A stretch of 64,000 bases of DNA from Sclerotinia nivalis (GCA_029531795.1 JAPEIS010000008.1:2604001-2668000), one strand, 5' to 3'. Numbered from the stretch's first letter, positions 33,644 through 46,628 are shown. Notes: generated by a model not told the origin, from the sequence alone. Translations and numbers: made by a program.

Positions 33644-35756
33644 ATGGGAAAGAAGAGAGACTTTGACCTAAGAGGGATTCGCACATATGAAACATCCCAT
33701 CCAAGTTGTTGTCAGGGGTTATATATAAGTGGAGAGTCATCATCAATTCAGGTACAGACGGATATTATAAATCTACCAAGATCTTTCTAAAAAGAACTAA
33801 AATCTATCTATTTGTACTAATCGAATAAACTTGAGATATTCAGAACGGGGTTCCATATCTAGGTTGGTGATCGATAGTGACACAGTAAAGAATTAAAAGA
33901 AGTATTAAAATAGCTTCATCGATCTTCCATTTCTAAACTTATCCATCTACTTTGAATAAGGTTAGTCAGGCTAATTGAAGATAAATATCGATATATGTAT
34001 GTACCTAAGCTATCTTTTAATATATCCTAATATATCCTCAATATAGGATCCAACCTATTCAGTGGATCAATTATCTCACCACTGATCAATTAGGTCATCT
34101 TCATAGCACATCGATATCTATGACCTATGACCTATGATCTATCTCACAGTTGATATGAGTGATATACATCAACGTTCTATCATTATTCCTCCCACAATCC
34201 TCCTTTTTTCCTTTTCAATCAGCTCGTTTCCCCCATCATATGTATATGTCTCTCTCCCGCATGAAATTGAAGGCTACATCCATTCAATACCGGTCTGTAT
34301 TCTCCGATCATCTTATAACCTCAAGGAAACGAATCCAACCCTGATCCGTTTGTCCAACCCGAGCATCCTTTCAAGATTAACATCTACAAAAATACCACAC
34401 TCGCACGTGGAATTTGTCGCCTTATCACCTATTTAGGATGATTCTTCGATGGCGCAGCAGTGGAGCATAACTGTAGGAACTAAAAATGGTAAAACTTGGC
34501 TCTGATTCCCTACCGCCAGCCCACGTTTATTGAGACTCAGATAGCCCAAAATAGGGTCTGGGAAGAATTGGGAAGAATTGGCTGTATCATATCTGTTATG
34601 TCGGGTCCCTTTTGTGCTGGGATTATTGTATGTTGGGTTATATTGGTGTTGGAAATTGGTTGTACCGAGTTATGAAGAGTGATACTGTGTCGACACAAAG
34701 TACTCGGAATGTATAACTTCGTATGGCATAAGATTTTTGGGTTGATTATTATCGCAATAAGTCATGGAAGGATGAATGACCTCGCCGTAATGAAGCAGGT
34801 ACAATCGGAAATTTATTTACTTTATTTTCTATGGTTCTCACTATATACTTATCTATTAGTGAGGAAAACAAAGTTCTAACTCGGCGGTGAGAAATTAGTG
34901 TTCCATACAAAACTTCTTCCCTCATTTTCTTATTGCACACAATTTTACATTTAGATACAATTCCAACAACTAATTCCGTGTATATTGATATACAATCAAG
35001 TTCCTCTTCATTGAACGATCAATGATCCTCTTATAAACAGCTAACTACTTCGGTAGCTTCAACTCCGTGTACTGTAAATCCAAATGTGTACTAACCCAAG
35101 CCATACTCTTTTGTGGAACTCGTGCTTCTTCGTGAATCTTGTACCTGACTAAAATCCCTGACGGCGTCGCGATATGAACCGATCAAATGGCGATCTGTCA
35201 ATGTGGTACCATGGTTGTTCTCCGCAGTACCCGCTCCATTACTGTAGTAGTTCCAACCTAAAGAGAAAAATGAGATGTTTGGGTTCCCCTCGGTTCCAAA
35301 GTTCTAAGTTCTTCGCCGTAGCTAACTAGGTACTAGATACTAGATAACTAGGTCCTAGGCAACTAGGTAGGCAAAGTCTATAACTTCATCGATTTCATAC
35401 CTCGGAACAGCTTCAACTCCAGTTACTTTTGAGATCTAGCTTTATTCTCAACATTCGAGCGTTTGGAGCATGGAAATTTATACGAATGTCCAACATGTAC
35501 ACTTCAAGAAATACACCCGATATGTTCATGCTCACAAGGTGCAACCAAACCCAACTTTATCTCTTGGCCGAACCACTCCGACCTTAAAATCGTCTATATC
35601 ATCCGTACGCTAAGACTTTTCAACACGTCAAAGCATTAAAAGACATCAATGCCATCCCGATTCAACCCCTTGTGAACGTTTCAGGGGTATTTAACTTACT
35701 TGAGTGAAAGTTGACTGAGATAAAGATAGGCCGTGCGCGACCTTTTGTTGATCATG

Positions 35757-35819
35757 TGTTCAGTGTTCAGTTGTTCAGTGTTCAGTGTTCAGTGTTCACT
35801 GTTCACTGTTCACTGTTCA
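35757..35819 (+). repeat. 7-mer tandem with switched core (TTCAGTG then TTCACTG)
   Basis: Upstream units read TTCAGTG (one interrupted), then three units read TTCACTG. CAGTG and CACTG are reverse complements, so the array is also an imperfect palindrome with TT/TT mismatches. Confidence 0.85.
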
Positions 35820-38807
35820 ACACGACCGACCAAACCGGGGTTTTCTCTGTCGGTGTTGTGCCCTACCGCCCTTACGTGATATCATATTCTATTTAAAATA
35901 TTCACGATGTGTACAGTATACTGCGTAGTATCTTCGTTGGTAGTTCGTTGGTAAATAATTCTCTTCCTTTGCGCTACGGTCTTTAGACTTGCATCAACTA
36001 GACACGCTTCATCATGAGTCCGTCATCAAAGAATACCTATTATGTACATCCTTATCTCTTTTCCACCCCTTCATCCTTAGCAACCGAATGTTGCCAACAC
36101 AACAGATCAACATTCATGATATCATAATTCTCTACTTTTTTAAGCCTTTCGTTTACTTCACCTCCCTCGTTAAACTATCTCCAATCAAGCCAAGCATCAA
36201 GCATGTCACTGGCCACCCAACCAAACTTGCATTCGACTTGTCTAAATGTCTCGGAGGATTGAACGTTTTGGATTTGGTTAACTTTCCCATTCAATTGACA
36301 AGACAACAAGCTTACAGGATAACGTTATTGTTATTGACAGGCCGCCATTTTTGTCTTCCTCCGAGATTCAACCCCGAGGTTCGGTTCAACGATTTGATCA
36401 CTAGACATGCCAGGGCAAAAATATGGAGGACAATATTCTACAAGATCACGGCAGTATGGTTCCTATACATCCACATTTGCCAATAGCCGCTTCAAATCTC
36501 GCAAGACGCGCGACAAAGTGAAAATGGTATCATGGGAAATTCAACACCGTGTGGATGTTCCCGCTATGCCTTCACCGAGTCCACTTTCATACGTCCATGT
36601 TCGTCGACTCAATTTCTACTTCCGTCTGTATCTGCATCTACATCGTACGGAGTACAAGCGCATCTCCTCCTTTTATACCAACATATATGCAAAGCGCGCG
36701 GGCCACTTCCGTTGAATGTTGTTGTCCACATTTATGGCGATACACGGGGTTCACCGGTATAAAGTTTGAATATTGAAGAACATGCGCAAATTTGCCTATG
36801 AACCGTTCCTATTTAGGTTTCTGGCATACAACGAGATATGCATGCAGGATAGATAGGCAAGTGATGACATTTCGATATCTTGGATTTATGCAATCGAAAT
36901 TTCAATCTTCCACATATCGCGCCATCAGAGACAAAAACGCGAAGACAGCTAGTATCTCACTCCAGGGTCTTAGTCATATAGGATACAGTAATGCTATTCA
37001 CTACGCGCTCTACGCTTTCATATTGCTAAATACTTTTGAGCTAAGACAAGCTAGCCAGACCAGACTTGCTCTGAGCTGATTGATCCATTCAACTCATACA
37101 TACTCGGGCCACGGCACATTCTATAATAGTTCTACGGTAAGTACAGTAGCCTTTCTGCTCCTCGAGAAGTACCAGCGACACTACCGTCACTCTAATTCCG
37201 GATTTCTCCTCCATCGCACAACCTACCCGTCTGTCTGTACGGGGTACATACCGACACAACTTCCAGAACATCTTTTTTCTTCTTCTCTGTTCCTTTCTCT
37301 ATCCCATTCCTTCTGAACATAACTAGTCGGTTTCACTAATACTAGTAAGTACTTAGGTATACAACATTTTGGCAAGTTCCGAATGTCATTTTTATTTGCC
37401 TTTGTATTTTCCTTCCGTATTACAAAAATCATGCAGCTTCCCTGTGGTGTTTCATATATGTACCGGTTGGTTCGTCACTGTACCCCGGATTGTCTTTTGT
37501 ACAACCCCTGTCCTGTTTGTAGGCTTGTGCTACGGTCGATCTGTATATTCTTGATAGTGATGGATATGGATTGTGGCGTTTGAGATGATGGGGTAGATGT
37601 CAACTGGTTGAGTTGAAGTGGGCTGGAGGAATATACTGAATTGGAGCTAAGAAGGCAAATGCACAACGGGAGGAGAGCGAAATGTTCTGAGTAATCGAAA
37701 TTCTAGAAGTTGGAAGTCTGGCATATAGAAATGATCTAAAAGGAAGAGTTAAGAACAGTTGAGAAGAGAGAAAGCAAGCTTTTTCCCATTCCTCCGCTCA
37801 TACATATACAATAAATCAAAATCCAATCCCTTCTCTGACCTATTGTATGCTTTAACTTATACTCCGGTTATGCTCCAGCCCTTTCTCTATGGCGAACAAA
37901 AGTACCATTTATATTCTCTCAGCCTTCATCCCATTTACCTTTGTCATCCCTCTCAATCACCTTCCCTTTCTTCATTTCATCACACAAGAGCTAGAGGTAT
38001 CCCATCCTTTCTGTTCTTCACCCACAATTTGTATTTTACAATCTTAATCATATGAACCTAACTCTTTGAGTCTCTATATTAAATACGCCTCCTGATTCCA
38101 AATGGTTGGTAATGGTATGTCTACAGTATCCAAGAGGTCGCAATCAACCCTTTATCTCGGAAAGTCACCGCGTGCACAATAATTACCCTCTTTGTCTTTC
38201 TCCTTATTCACAGTATCAAATTTTCAAGAGGTAAGATCAATGGAATCAATCACTGTCCTTATCACGGGTGCCTTTACCTCCACTAAAAATATGACTCTAT
38301 CCAATGTTGATGATGATATGGCTATGTAATGTAGTGAAAGGGTGGTTTCAACGATTTCAGGGATGAGAAATCACTCCTGAGAGAAGAATTAGGTCTGGGT
38401 CTTTCAGGCTGGATCGAGGGGCTAAAGGGGTTCGAGGGATGGATCATCAGGAGGTAGTTGCAGCTACCAAATCTAACTCCCTTGTCATGACATACGAGCA
38501 GGTTTCAATCTTACTTCTAATAAAGAACCTTATTGCTCAATAATGTGGCAGTCCAAATTTAATGTCAAACTTGCAATTGAAATTTGAGAAATATAATGAA
38601 TTTTGTAACTTTGGTTGATAGTCGCAAATTGTCTGAATGGGTCACCATACTTAGCTCAATGATCTTGACAGGCTTCCGAGGAACACTCAACATCGATAAC
38701 CACAGCAGTATCTAGGGAACTCTAAACTATCAAGGTCCTCTATCCTTTCTCATCGACATGGTCAAATCGTGCCAGTATTTAAACTGGCTTTCTGCTTCAA
38801 TTCCAGT

Positions 38808-39746
38808 ATGCTAAAGAAGTCAGGAATTTTCCTTTCATCATGCAGTAATCTGCAATACTATTATGCATTGTCCCACATATCAACGACGTCACTATCTCAT
38901 CCATTCACATCCCAGAATCATCGACCTCAATACTTCTTCCAACGACGAAAATATGCTATAGTATCCGATGGACGAAGTGCAAATCAGCATGGAGGATTAC
39001 AATGGCCCGAATTGACAACTGCACATGCAGTTCCAACTCCCTACCAAATCTTCAATCAAAAGAAAGGATCTCCATATTCCAAACAACGTTTCTACGAATT
39101 GGTTAAACTTTATCATCCGGATAAACATGGCATTGATACAAACGATGGATTAGATTATGATACAAAATTATCACGATATAGATTAATTATTGCAGCGAAC
39201 GATATCCTTTCCAATCCAATCAAACGAAGTGCATATGATACATATGGGGCAGGCTGGAATGGAAGTCCTGATGTTCTCGACCCTCGCGATAGACATGGTG
39301 ATAATCGTGGATGGGCAGGTCCTGGAGGACCTGCTCAAAATGCTACATGGGAAGATTGGGAGAAATGGTATAAACGCGATGCCAAAGGACAACAGGAACC
39401 ACAATTCTTATCAAATGGCGCATTTGTCTTGTTGATTGCAATTTTTGTTGCGGTGGGTGGGTTAGGACAATTGACTCGATTGGATAATTATTCGATGAAG
39501 TTTTTGGAACAGAGAGATACGCTGCATGATAAGATGAGTAAGGATTTGAGGCAGAGGAGGAAGGAGACGAAATATGAGTTTGGGAGTAGGGAAGAGAGGA
39601 TACATAGCTTTTTGAGGCAGAGACAAGACCCGCTGGAGGAAACTTACAGGAAGTTGTTGCCGAATCCCGAGGTTTGCTCGAGCAAGGATATTAAGCAGAG
39701 GTCGATGGTGGTTTATCAGCCGCCAAAGAATATACCAAAGGAATGA
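38808..39746 (+). CDS. Mitochondrial J-domain (DnaJ) protein
   Basis: A single exon encodes 312 aa from the ATG at 38808; the frame continues upstream only to a GTG. The N-terminus MLKKSGIFLSSCSNLQYYY followed by a Ser/Arg/Gln-rich stretch to RRKYA looks like a mitochondrial presequence. The J-domain covers about residues 78-150, with the HPD tripeptide in ELVKLYHPDKHG and the closing ANDILSNPIKRSAYDTYGAG. A Gly/Trp-rich linker (WAGPGGPAQNATWEDWEKWY) is followed by one TM segment (LLIAIFVAVGGLGQL, about 211-225) and a basic, charged C-terminus. The layout resembles yeast Jid1, an inner-membrane J-protein that would stimulate mitochondrial Hsp70. The J-domain call is firm; the Jid1 orthology is inferred. 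Confidence 0.88.
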   Translation: MLKKSGIFLSSCSNLQYYYALSHISTTSLSHPFTSQNHRPQYFFQRRKYAIVSDGRSANQHGGLQWPELTTAHAVPTPYQIFNQKKGSPYSKQRFYELVKLYHPDKHGIDTNDGLDYDTKLSRYRLIIAANDILSNPIKRSAYDTYGAGWNGSPDVLDPRDRHGDNRGWAGPGGPAQNATWEDWEKWYKRDAKGQQEPQFLSNGAFVLLIAIFVAVGGLGQLTRLDNYSMKFLEQRDTLHDKMSKDLRQRRKETKYEFGSREERIHSFLRQRQDPLEETYRKLLPNPEVCSSKDIKQRSMVVYQPPKNIPKE

Positions 39747-40676
39747 TAAGAGGAATACTTGTTGTACATATTATTATGAAGACATTTTCTAGCAGAAATA
39801 CATGTAATACCTGCAACGGCTTCAGCCACAATGCTCATCTGTGGCGCCGGTAGGCTCGCAAGCAAAGACATGGTGGGGTGGAAATGTGGGGTGATACGAG
39901 ACTCCGAGCCATGAATATTATCAATATTCTTGATGCATTCTAAGCTTTTAAGTTCTGATGTGAGCGGGATTGAATATGATGAGGTTATTGATATGGTTAT
40001 TGATATGCCGATTATCCCGGATATGGAAGGTTGTAAGAGCTACGAGTACGAGGAGGTAGCGACCCGCTTCACGGCAAAGTGGCTGCAGTTGAGCCAAAAG
40101 GCTGAAGGGATGTAGAACAACCAATGAATGAAACAGTACAAATAAACCAAGAATACCATTTACCCTTCTACCCTTCTACCCTTCTACCCACCAATTTGAA
40201 CCAGTGGAATAAATCGAAAGACAATATGCCCAGAAATCCCAAAATATGCGCATCAACGTGTACAAAGTTGCCAACTTGCCCCTCTCTCAACCCTTGTATT
40301 ATATTCGTCATAGCTTCACTCAGCCCTGCGGGGATTGGAGATTCAAATCACAGCCACTTTTTACCAGCTGTTTGATTCAAATACCCTTACCTTACTCCAC
40401 CACATGCATTCAACTAAATCATTTACATATAAAAGCATCTCACCATCTTAAATCCAAAGAATTTTGTTAAGAAAGATATCCAAAGTGGCGCATATCAAAA
40501 AGATTGTATTTTTCAGTATCCCTTTATTGGCATCCTTTGTCGCTCTACTTATTACCTTGCGAAACGGTCCTGGCACGTGGAATATAGCGGGCCTCGATCT
40601 TGGATTTGGTGAAGAGCGTAAAGAGGGAAAGGAAATTATTAGTGAGGACTATAAGGAAGTGGGTTTGGGAGACAAT
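39747..40676. other. Intergenic, about 930 nt, with possible 5' coding extension of the chitinase
   Basis: Contains a (TACCCTTC)n repeat at 40161-40189. From about 40464 it contains an open frame in phase with the chitinase that encodes a hydrophobic segment but has no ATG (see the chitinase entry). The short frame at 39933-40115 is unsupported. Confidence 0.5.
40161..40189 (+). repeat. (TACCCTTC) tandem, 3.6 copies
   Basis: Perfect 8-bp units in the intergenic region. Confidence 0.85.
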
Positions 40677-42387
40677 ATGGGTGGTGGTGATGGATATCGC
40701 GCCGTGGCGTATTTTGTTAATGTAGGTTTGGCTTAGTGGTTTTTTTATCTTTTGGGGGGTTTGTGGGTGAGATATTGCGGGGTTTAAGAGGTGCGGGATG
40801 GTGATTGAAGTTGGAAATACTGTTAAACTCGGGGAATTAAGATTGGGGATCTGATTCTAATTACCATCTTGAGAGGTGGTGGAACAACGATATGATGCTG
40901 TACAAGCGTACATGATCTCGTGATTTCACTGACAACACCACGATCCGGAAACGGGATGATGGCAAGATGATGGAAGTTTTATGAAAACAAAAATACTGAC
41001 ACTACCTAGTGGGCAATTTACGGCCGCAAACACTTTCCCCAAGAACTTCCCGCCGAAAAATTAACTCACATCCTCTACGCCTTCGCTAATGTTCGCCCGG
41101 AATCCGGTGAGGTATACATGACTGACGGTTGGGCTGACACAGACATTCATTTTGAAGGGGATTCCTGGAATGACGTCGGTACTAATTTGTATGGCTGCTT
41201 AAAGCAACTCAATATCCTTAAATCTCGAAATCGCTCGTTGAAGATTCTGCTAAGTATTGGTGGCTGGACCTATTCATCTAATTTCGCCCAACCAGCTTCT
41301 ACAGAGAGTGGAAGGAGAAGGTTTGCGGAGAGCGCGGTGGATTTGATCAGGAATTTAGGATTTGATGGAATTGATATCGATTGGGAATATCCTAAAAACA
41401 CCGATGAAGCACGGGATTACGTTCTTCTTTTGAGAGAATGTAGGGAAGCCATGGATCGCTATTCCAGCACTTTACCACACTTTCACCACTTCGAACTCAC
41501 GGTAGCTTGCCCCGCCGGCCCTCAAAATTACAATAACATGGATGTTCGCAGCATGAACGAATATCTCGATTTCTGGAACCTAATGGCTTACGACTATGCG
41601 GGATCATGGGATAGTGTTGCAGGACACCAGGCAAATCTACATGCTAGTCAAAATAATCCAGATTCCACGCCATATAATACGGAACATGCGGTGAGAGCCT
41701 ATGAAGCGAGGGGAGTACAGGGACATAAAATTGTGCTTGGGATGCCGATTTATGGGAGGGCGTTTCAAGGGACTGAGGGCTTAGGAAAGCCGTTTAATGG
41801 AGTTGGAGAGGGCACTTGGGAAAATGGTGTGCATGATTTCAAGAAGTTGCCTCAGGAGGGAGCGAGAGAGAGTGTGGATGAGGAGACTTGTGCTAGTTAT
41901 TGTGAGTTGTCTTTTTTTGTTTTTCCTACCTTTTTTCTACCTTCGTCTTCTTTCTCGGCGTTAAGAGAAATGATTATGGATAGGATGATGTGTGGATGAA
42001 TCACTGCCATGAAATAGAATTCGGAAGCTAATGGATGATAAAAGCATACAACGAAAACACCAAAACTCTCATAACCTACGACACCGTCGAAATTGCTCGT
42101 AGGAAGGCTCACTACATTAAGCAAAGAGGTCTCGGTGGCGCCATGGTATGTTTTTTCTCCTATTCTTCTTTTCCTGTTCACCCCCTTCCTTTCCCTCTCA
42201 TCCTCAATCCATTCCTATCCAATAACTAATCCAAATAAAACAGTGGTGGGAATCATCAGCCGATCATCCCGAGCGGGAAAAATCTTTAATCCATAATGTG
42301 GTTGATGTTTTGGGGATACTAGAGGGAAGCGATAATTGTCTTGAGTACCCGGAGAGCAAATATGAGAATTTGAGGAATGGATTTTAG
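40677..42387 (+). CDS. GH18 chitinase, fungal subgroup A
   Basis: The enzyme hydrolyses beta-1,4 N-acetylglucosamine polymers by substrate-assisted catalysis. Exons 40677-40721, 41010-41901, 42045-42145 and 42244-42387 give 393 aa from the only ATG in the first exon's frame. Visible GH18 blocks are [26 protein letters not shown], the catalytic [12 protein letters not shown] (DxxDxDxE intact), [37 protein letters not shown], and RGLGGAM|WWESSAD. The close match to Trichoderma Chi18-5-type enzymes includes the ending [15 protein letters not shown]. The third intron uses a weak acceptor (TAAAAG, 42044), chosen because it restores [12 protein letters not shown] without a stop. In-frame sequence upstream (KKIVFFSIPLLASFVALLIT, from about 40494) looks like a signal/anchor segment, but no ATG precedes it. 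The true N-terminus is uncertain. Confidence 0.9.
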
Positions 42388-44503
42388 GATTGGGAGGGTG
42401 AGAGGCAGAAATAGGATGAATTGAGGTTGGATGTGAATTGTTTTTGACAATGGATTTTTTTGTTGTTTAATTGTCTTCTAACAATGAACCCTCATTTTGT
42501 GGATCATGCTCGAAATTTGACTGATATGCTAGATATGAAACCTCACTTGTGTTATACGGGCCGGCAAGCGCTCCAGCAACTAGAAGTATGGTATGTAAAC
42601 GACCTTTCGCCGCTATCCACCTCTAGTCTTCTTTCCTCAATGCAACCCACCTCAATAACATGGCCATTCTTCATGGACTTGACCTATCGACATACATATC
42701 TCGTAGCTAAACATTTATTCGTACCAAACACAAAAACGATGACGTCACATACTCTCTTTCTTTTGCTCCATTCATTGTGACAAATGCCATGTATGTCAAT
42801 ATATCGCAAATTGCTCAAACAGCCACCATATCCCCTATAACATTCGCTGCATCGGTTGATTGGGAGGAGTATATAGATCTCAAACCAATCACCAACCTGA
42901 TCCCATTCTCATCCATTAAATTCCAGCCGTCTACCATATTGAAAGCACTGTTGAAATACGAAATCCTGCACGCTTTTACTTGTTGAACAACCAATGTTCC
43001 GATCTGCGTCCAATGGCCCGATTGATGAAGGGTATATGAGATCATGGGTGGGTCATTCAACCTCTCTCTGGTCCACCAGATTGACCTGTGACCAGGTGAA
43101 ATAGATAGAGTATTACCATATGGTCACCTCTACCCCAACCCTCTACCAGGAAGAGCTCATACATTAACTTGATGATCACCCAGCTTAGCCCCCTGGGCTC
43201 AGCTAGAGATCTTCCATCTCCCTCAAGCAGACCCACCAATTGTGATGGCGATGGCGATTGCTGGAGCTTGGCGTTATTGGAAAAGAAGATATTGAAGCTG
43301 AAAGAGTGCTTTGCACCAAAACAGCCCTCAGAAAGAGGAAAGATAATGCTTTGCCAGGAGAACTTTCTCCCTTTCTCGGTTTTTCTCTTACCGCATGTTG
43401 ATACATCAAAAACTGGCCGAAAAGAACAAACTTTCTTATAACAGAACTGTCCACTTGGCCAGACTAAGAAAAGAAGTTATTAGCATGTTTGGAGCCTCTT
43501 CACGCTGAGATTTCCTTTCTCTCCATCGAATGCATTTCAGACGTGGTCGCTGTTGGGTTGGCCAAGCACGGAAAAAGGTCAAAGCGATGCTGAGTCATCA
43601 TCCCACATCACGTTGAACACGCATCGAACGCGTTTGTTCAAAGTTTCTCTTCGAGTGAGTAAAGAAATGAAATGAAATGAAATGAAATGAAATGAAGAGA
43701 GAACCCTGATGGGATGATATCAATTCTTGAAATTTTCACGAGACGCCCGGAGGAGAGGAGAGGCGAGGCAAGTCGGCTTTTCTCAGGCATCAATTTTATT
43801 GCCATAACAATCGAAACCTCATTGCCGCCTCATCCGTCTTCCCAGTATCAGAACATCCAATTCTCTTCCACTTTGTCAAGTTTTATGCTGCTGAGGTCGT
43901 ATTGATTTTGATACGCATGTCTTTGCATGGGACGCTTTTAGGATTTTTTTCTGCTGGCTTACTTCTTTCATTGTGCGATTTTTGAATCCACGATTCCGGT
44001 CTATTAAATCTCTTTCCTGCTGCTATACAATTCTAAACATTGAACTCTGTCTGCTGGAGCGTTATTCACGCAATCATAATACCCGATTCCGTTGTCGATT
44101 CTTTATTCCCTGAAGATCATAGCCGCCACTTTGAACAACTTATGAAATAGCTCAACCTACTGGGCGTTTATTCCTGTCCTCGAACACCTCAGTTACGCCC
44201 ACTTACAGTCAAAAACCTCAGTCGGCGTACTTTGTCTCTTCTGGAATCACAGCCTTCGTTTGAACAGCTTATAGAGGAGCTCAAAGGTGTTCTTTCTGCA
44301 GCTACAGTTGTCAATATCATTCAGCAGATAGCGAAAGAGCTTCAACAATTTCACTTGCGAACTAGAGTCACTAATTTCAATCGCCTAAAGCCTTCTACGG
44401 AATTATAGCCATCAATTTTAGGCACCGAAGACATTCCCTGCGATTAAATCATCAATCTTCAGACATCTTAGGCCTCTCTATTACAAGTATAACCATCATA
44501 AGT
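42388..44503. other. Intergenic, about 2.1 kb, no gene seen
   Basis: Contains an (AAATG)n run at 43665-43696. ORFs near 42460-43450 lie on both strands, are mutually overlapping, and lack homology or good starts. Confidence 0.5.
43665..43696 (+). repeat. (AAATG)n pentanucleotide microsatellite
   Basis: About six perfect units. Confidence 0.9.
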
Positions 44504-46628
44504 ATGCCATTACGTACGAGAATAAATGGTTACATCCGTGAAGGTAGCCAACGCGCTCGCGGACTTATTCTTCTTCAACCCTCTCGTTCTCTCCCCCGCG
44601 GCGTGTTAGATGGACCTAGACGGGTTATTGATCCAGATTCTGGCCAAGTGTCCCACGAAACGACTTCACGGGAGCTTCAAGTGTCGGAGTATCATTGGGA
44701 CCATCAATTTGAGTAAGTTCTCAGTCTCTTCACCGTGCTGATTTCCTTTAAATCTACGAAACAGCAACTAACAGACCTTCAGCGAACTTCTAGAAGCAAA
44801 TTGGGAAGAATCCGATGACGATCAAGAATTCACCGCTGAAGAAGCAATTGTCGCACAATTTAGACGCAAGAAACGCCATGTTCCACGTTTAATTCAACTT
44901 TCAGTTGATTCAATTGTGAAGAACATTGGTGACATTACATATGAAAAGATTCAGTATATGCCTTCGCTACAACTCGAGTTTCTCTGGCGTGAGTTGTCCA
45001 AGAGGTTAGTTTGGATCTTGTATCCCCTTCCCTAAATTGAGTGCCTTTATAAGAAACTCTCATAATCCTTATCACTAAACACCTTATCTTGAAGACTTAC
45101 ATACCAAAGGTACCGAGACCTTGTACTGACCTTTTATTCATAGATGTGTTAATAGTTTCAATACTTGGAAGGCCTTCTCAAAAGTCCTAGATCGACATGA
45201 AGGTGCTATTCTAAACCAATTTCGTTATAGTGGTTCTATTGCAGAGCCAGTTCCGTCCTTATCTACCTACATGAAACCACTTAGTTCAACAAGTTTCGAC
45301 TTTCTCGTGCACTTATCCATTACGACTGCTTTCAAAACGCCGGATCTGATTGAATTATCTGCACTAACTAATCTAGTAGCACTCGAGATTGTCAACCCAA
45401 GGCAGGACCATCATCTCAGAAATACCGGGAAATTGTTTCAAGCCAGCTTCGGTGACAGGGTAATAAAAACCTGGAGCGAAGCAGCAATTAATGGAAAAGC
45501 ATTCCAAATTTTGAGGATCTTGAAGCTCCGAAATTTTAAAGAGATTACGAACAATTGCTTCCAGTACCTAAATCGCTTTCCTGCTTTAGCTGTTTTCGAT
45601 GTTCTTGACTGCGGTTTCAATGGATTGGCTCAACTTGGCGCTGAGAGACTCGGTTGGGAAGTACACCCTGACGGAGCATTACTTGAAATTTTACAATCAG
45701 ATTGTGTAAAGCATATAATGGCTTTGCGCACTACTCTTGGTCTTCCTGTAAGTTAGTTCATTGATTCCAGAACCCCTTTTTTTCCTTCAAAGGATCTCGG
45801 TAATGGTTTGAGCACGGACCTTTGTGTTCAAAGATCCTCCCAACCTGCTCGAGCCTGTGTATAGAAGTAGGGAACCTAGCAAACAAATACTAACAACAAT
45901 GATTACAGGTCAGACCAGTTCGAAGATCTGCTGCAAAGCCTTTGTGGGACAAAGCCAAGGTTACAATGATTCCCCGAGCAAATTTACCAGCCTTTCTTAC
46001 AGGAGATCCGACTTCCTCTTCAACACCAGCACGAAATAGCGCTTATCTCGACGCTGAACAGCGAGTTAGAATGATGGAGCAAACCCCAGCTGGCCGCGCA
46101 AAGCTCAGGCGAACCGGTTTCTCCCACTTCGAGGCTGTGGATTATATCAGTCGTAAAGAATTTCGCGAGCTTGAAACCTGGGAGTTTCGCACACTCACGT
46201 CTCTCAACAGAATCAGCGAACTCCGTAACGACGAGGATTTGCGCGCTGCTGGCCTCGAAGTTGGTGATTCGATTCCTATTGTCTCTGGTGAAATCATATC
46301 TGCTGTTCCTGTAGCTTCTCTTCGTCTCGGTCCTGGGCTATCATATACACCATCGCGCGCAGATTTACACCAGCCATTCTATGATGGAGGAATGAGTGAT
46401 AGATCGCTCAAATATACCAGTAGGAACGTTGGAATTGGAGCAAAGGGATATGTGTATACTCGTATCAAAGTTCCTATCGCTAGAACCAGGACACGAGAGC
46501 AGGCTGAGGAGCAGGCGGAGGGGAAAGCTGGTGGCTCTGGATCTCGGCGAACTAAGCGTAGAAAGGTTAGGGGGGAGAAGAGACAGCAGATAGGTGATCT
46601 CTTGGCGGGGGTAATGGGAGTCATTTAA
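44504..46628 (+). CDS. Hypothetical leucine-rich protein with C-terminal basic region
   Basis: Four exons (44504-44712, 44783-45004, 45144-45747 and 45909-46628) encode 584 aa with consistent phases and GT..AG introns. The N-terminal 70 residues are basic (MPLRTRINGYIREGSQRARG). An acidic patch (EESDDDQEFTAEEA) follows. Next comes a region beginning LIQLSVDSIVKNIGDITYEK that could be a degenerate F-box/LRR-type repeat domain, with further LRR-like strands (LIELSALTNLVALEIVN; FQILRILKLRNFKEITNN; FPALAVFDVLDCGF). The C-terminus is Gly/Ser/Arg-rich, with a bipartite nuclear-localisation-like cluster RRTKRRKVRGEKR. LRR similarity suggests a protein-interaction role, perhaps an F-box-like adaptor, but no F-box can be claimed. 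Likely a conserved fungal gene of unknown function. Confidence 0.8.

Larger units (their letters stand above)
32310..38807. other. Gene-free stretch of about 6.5 kb with simple repeats
   Basis: This lies between the divergent starts of the RasGAP and J-protein genes. I found no protein gene. The longest open frame (35989-36486, plus strand, 165 codons) lacks an ATG start and has no recognisable similarity. Tandem repeats are at 33148-33200, 33598-33643 and 35757-35819. Long 5' leaders or unannotated non-coding transcripts are possible but not visible from sequence. Confidence 0.5.

Noticed and set aside
35097..35280. Open minus-strand stretch GWNYYSNGAGTAENN.. after a TTTAG acceptor-like site
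   Set aside because: About 50 codons with no convincing upstream exon; too short to separate from chance.
35989..36486. 165-codon plus-strand ORF in the gene-free interval
   Set aside because: It begins at TTG, has no ATG near its start, no similarity that I recognise, and overlaps other equally long random frames.
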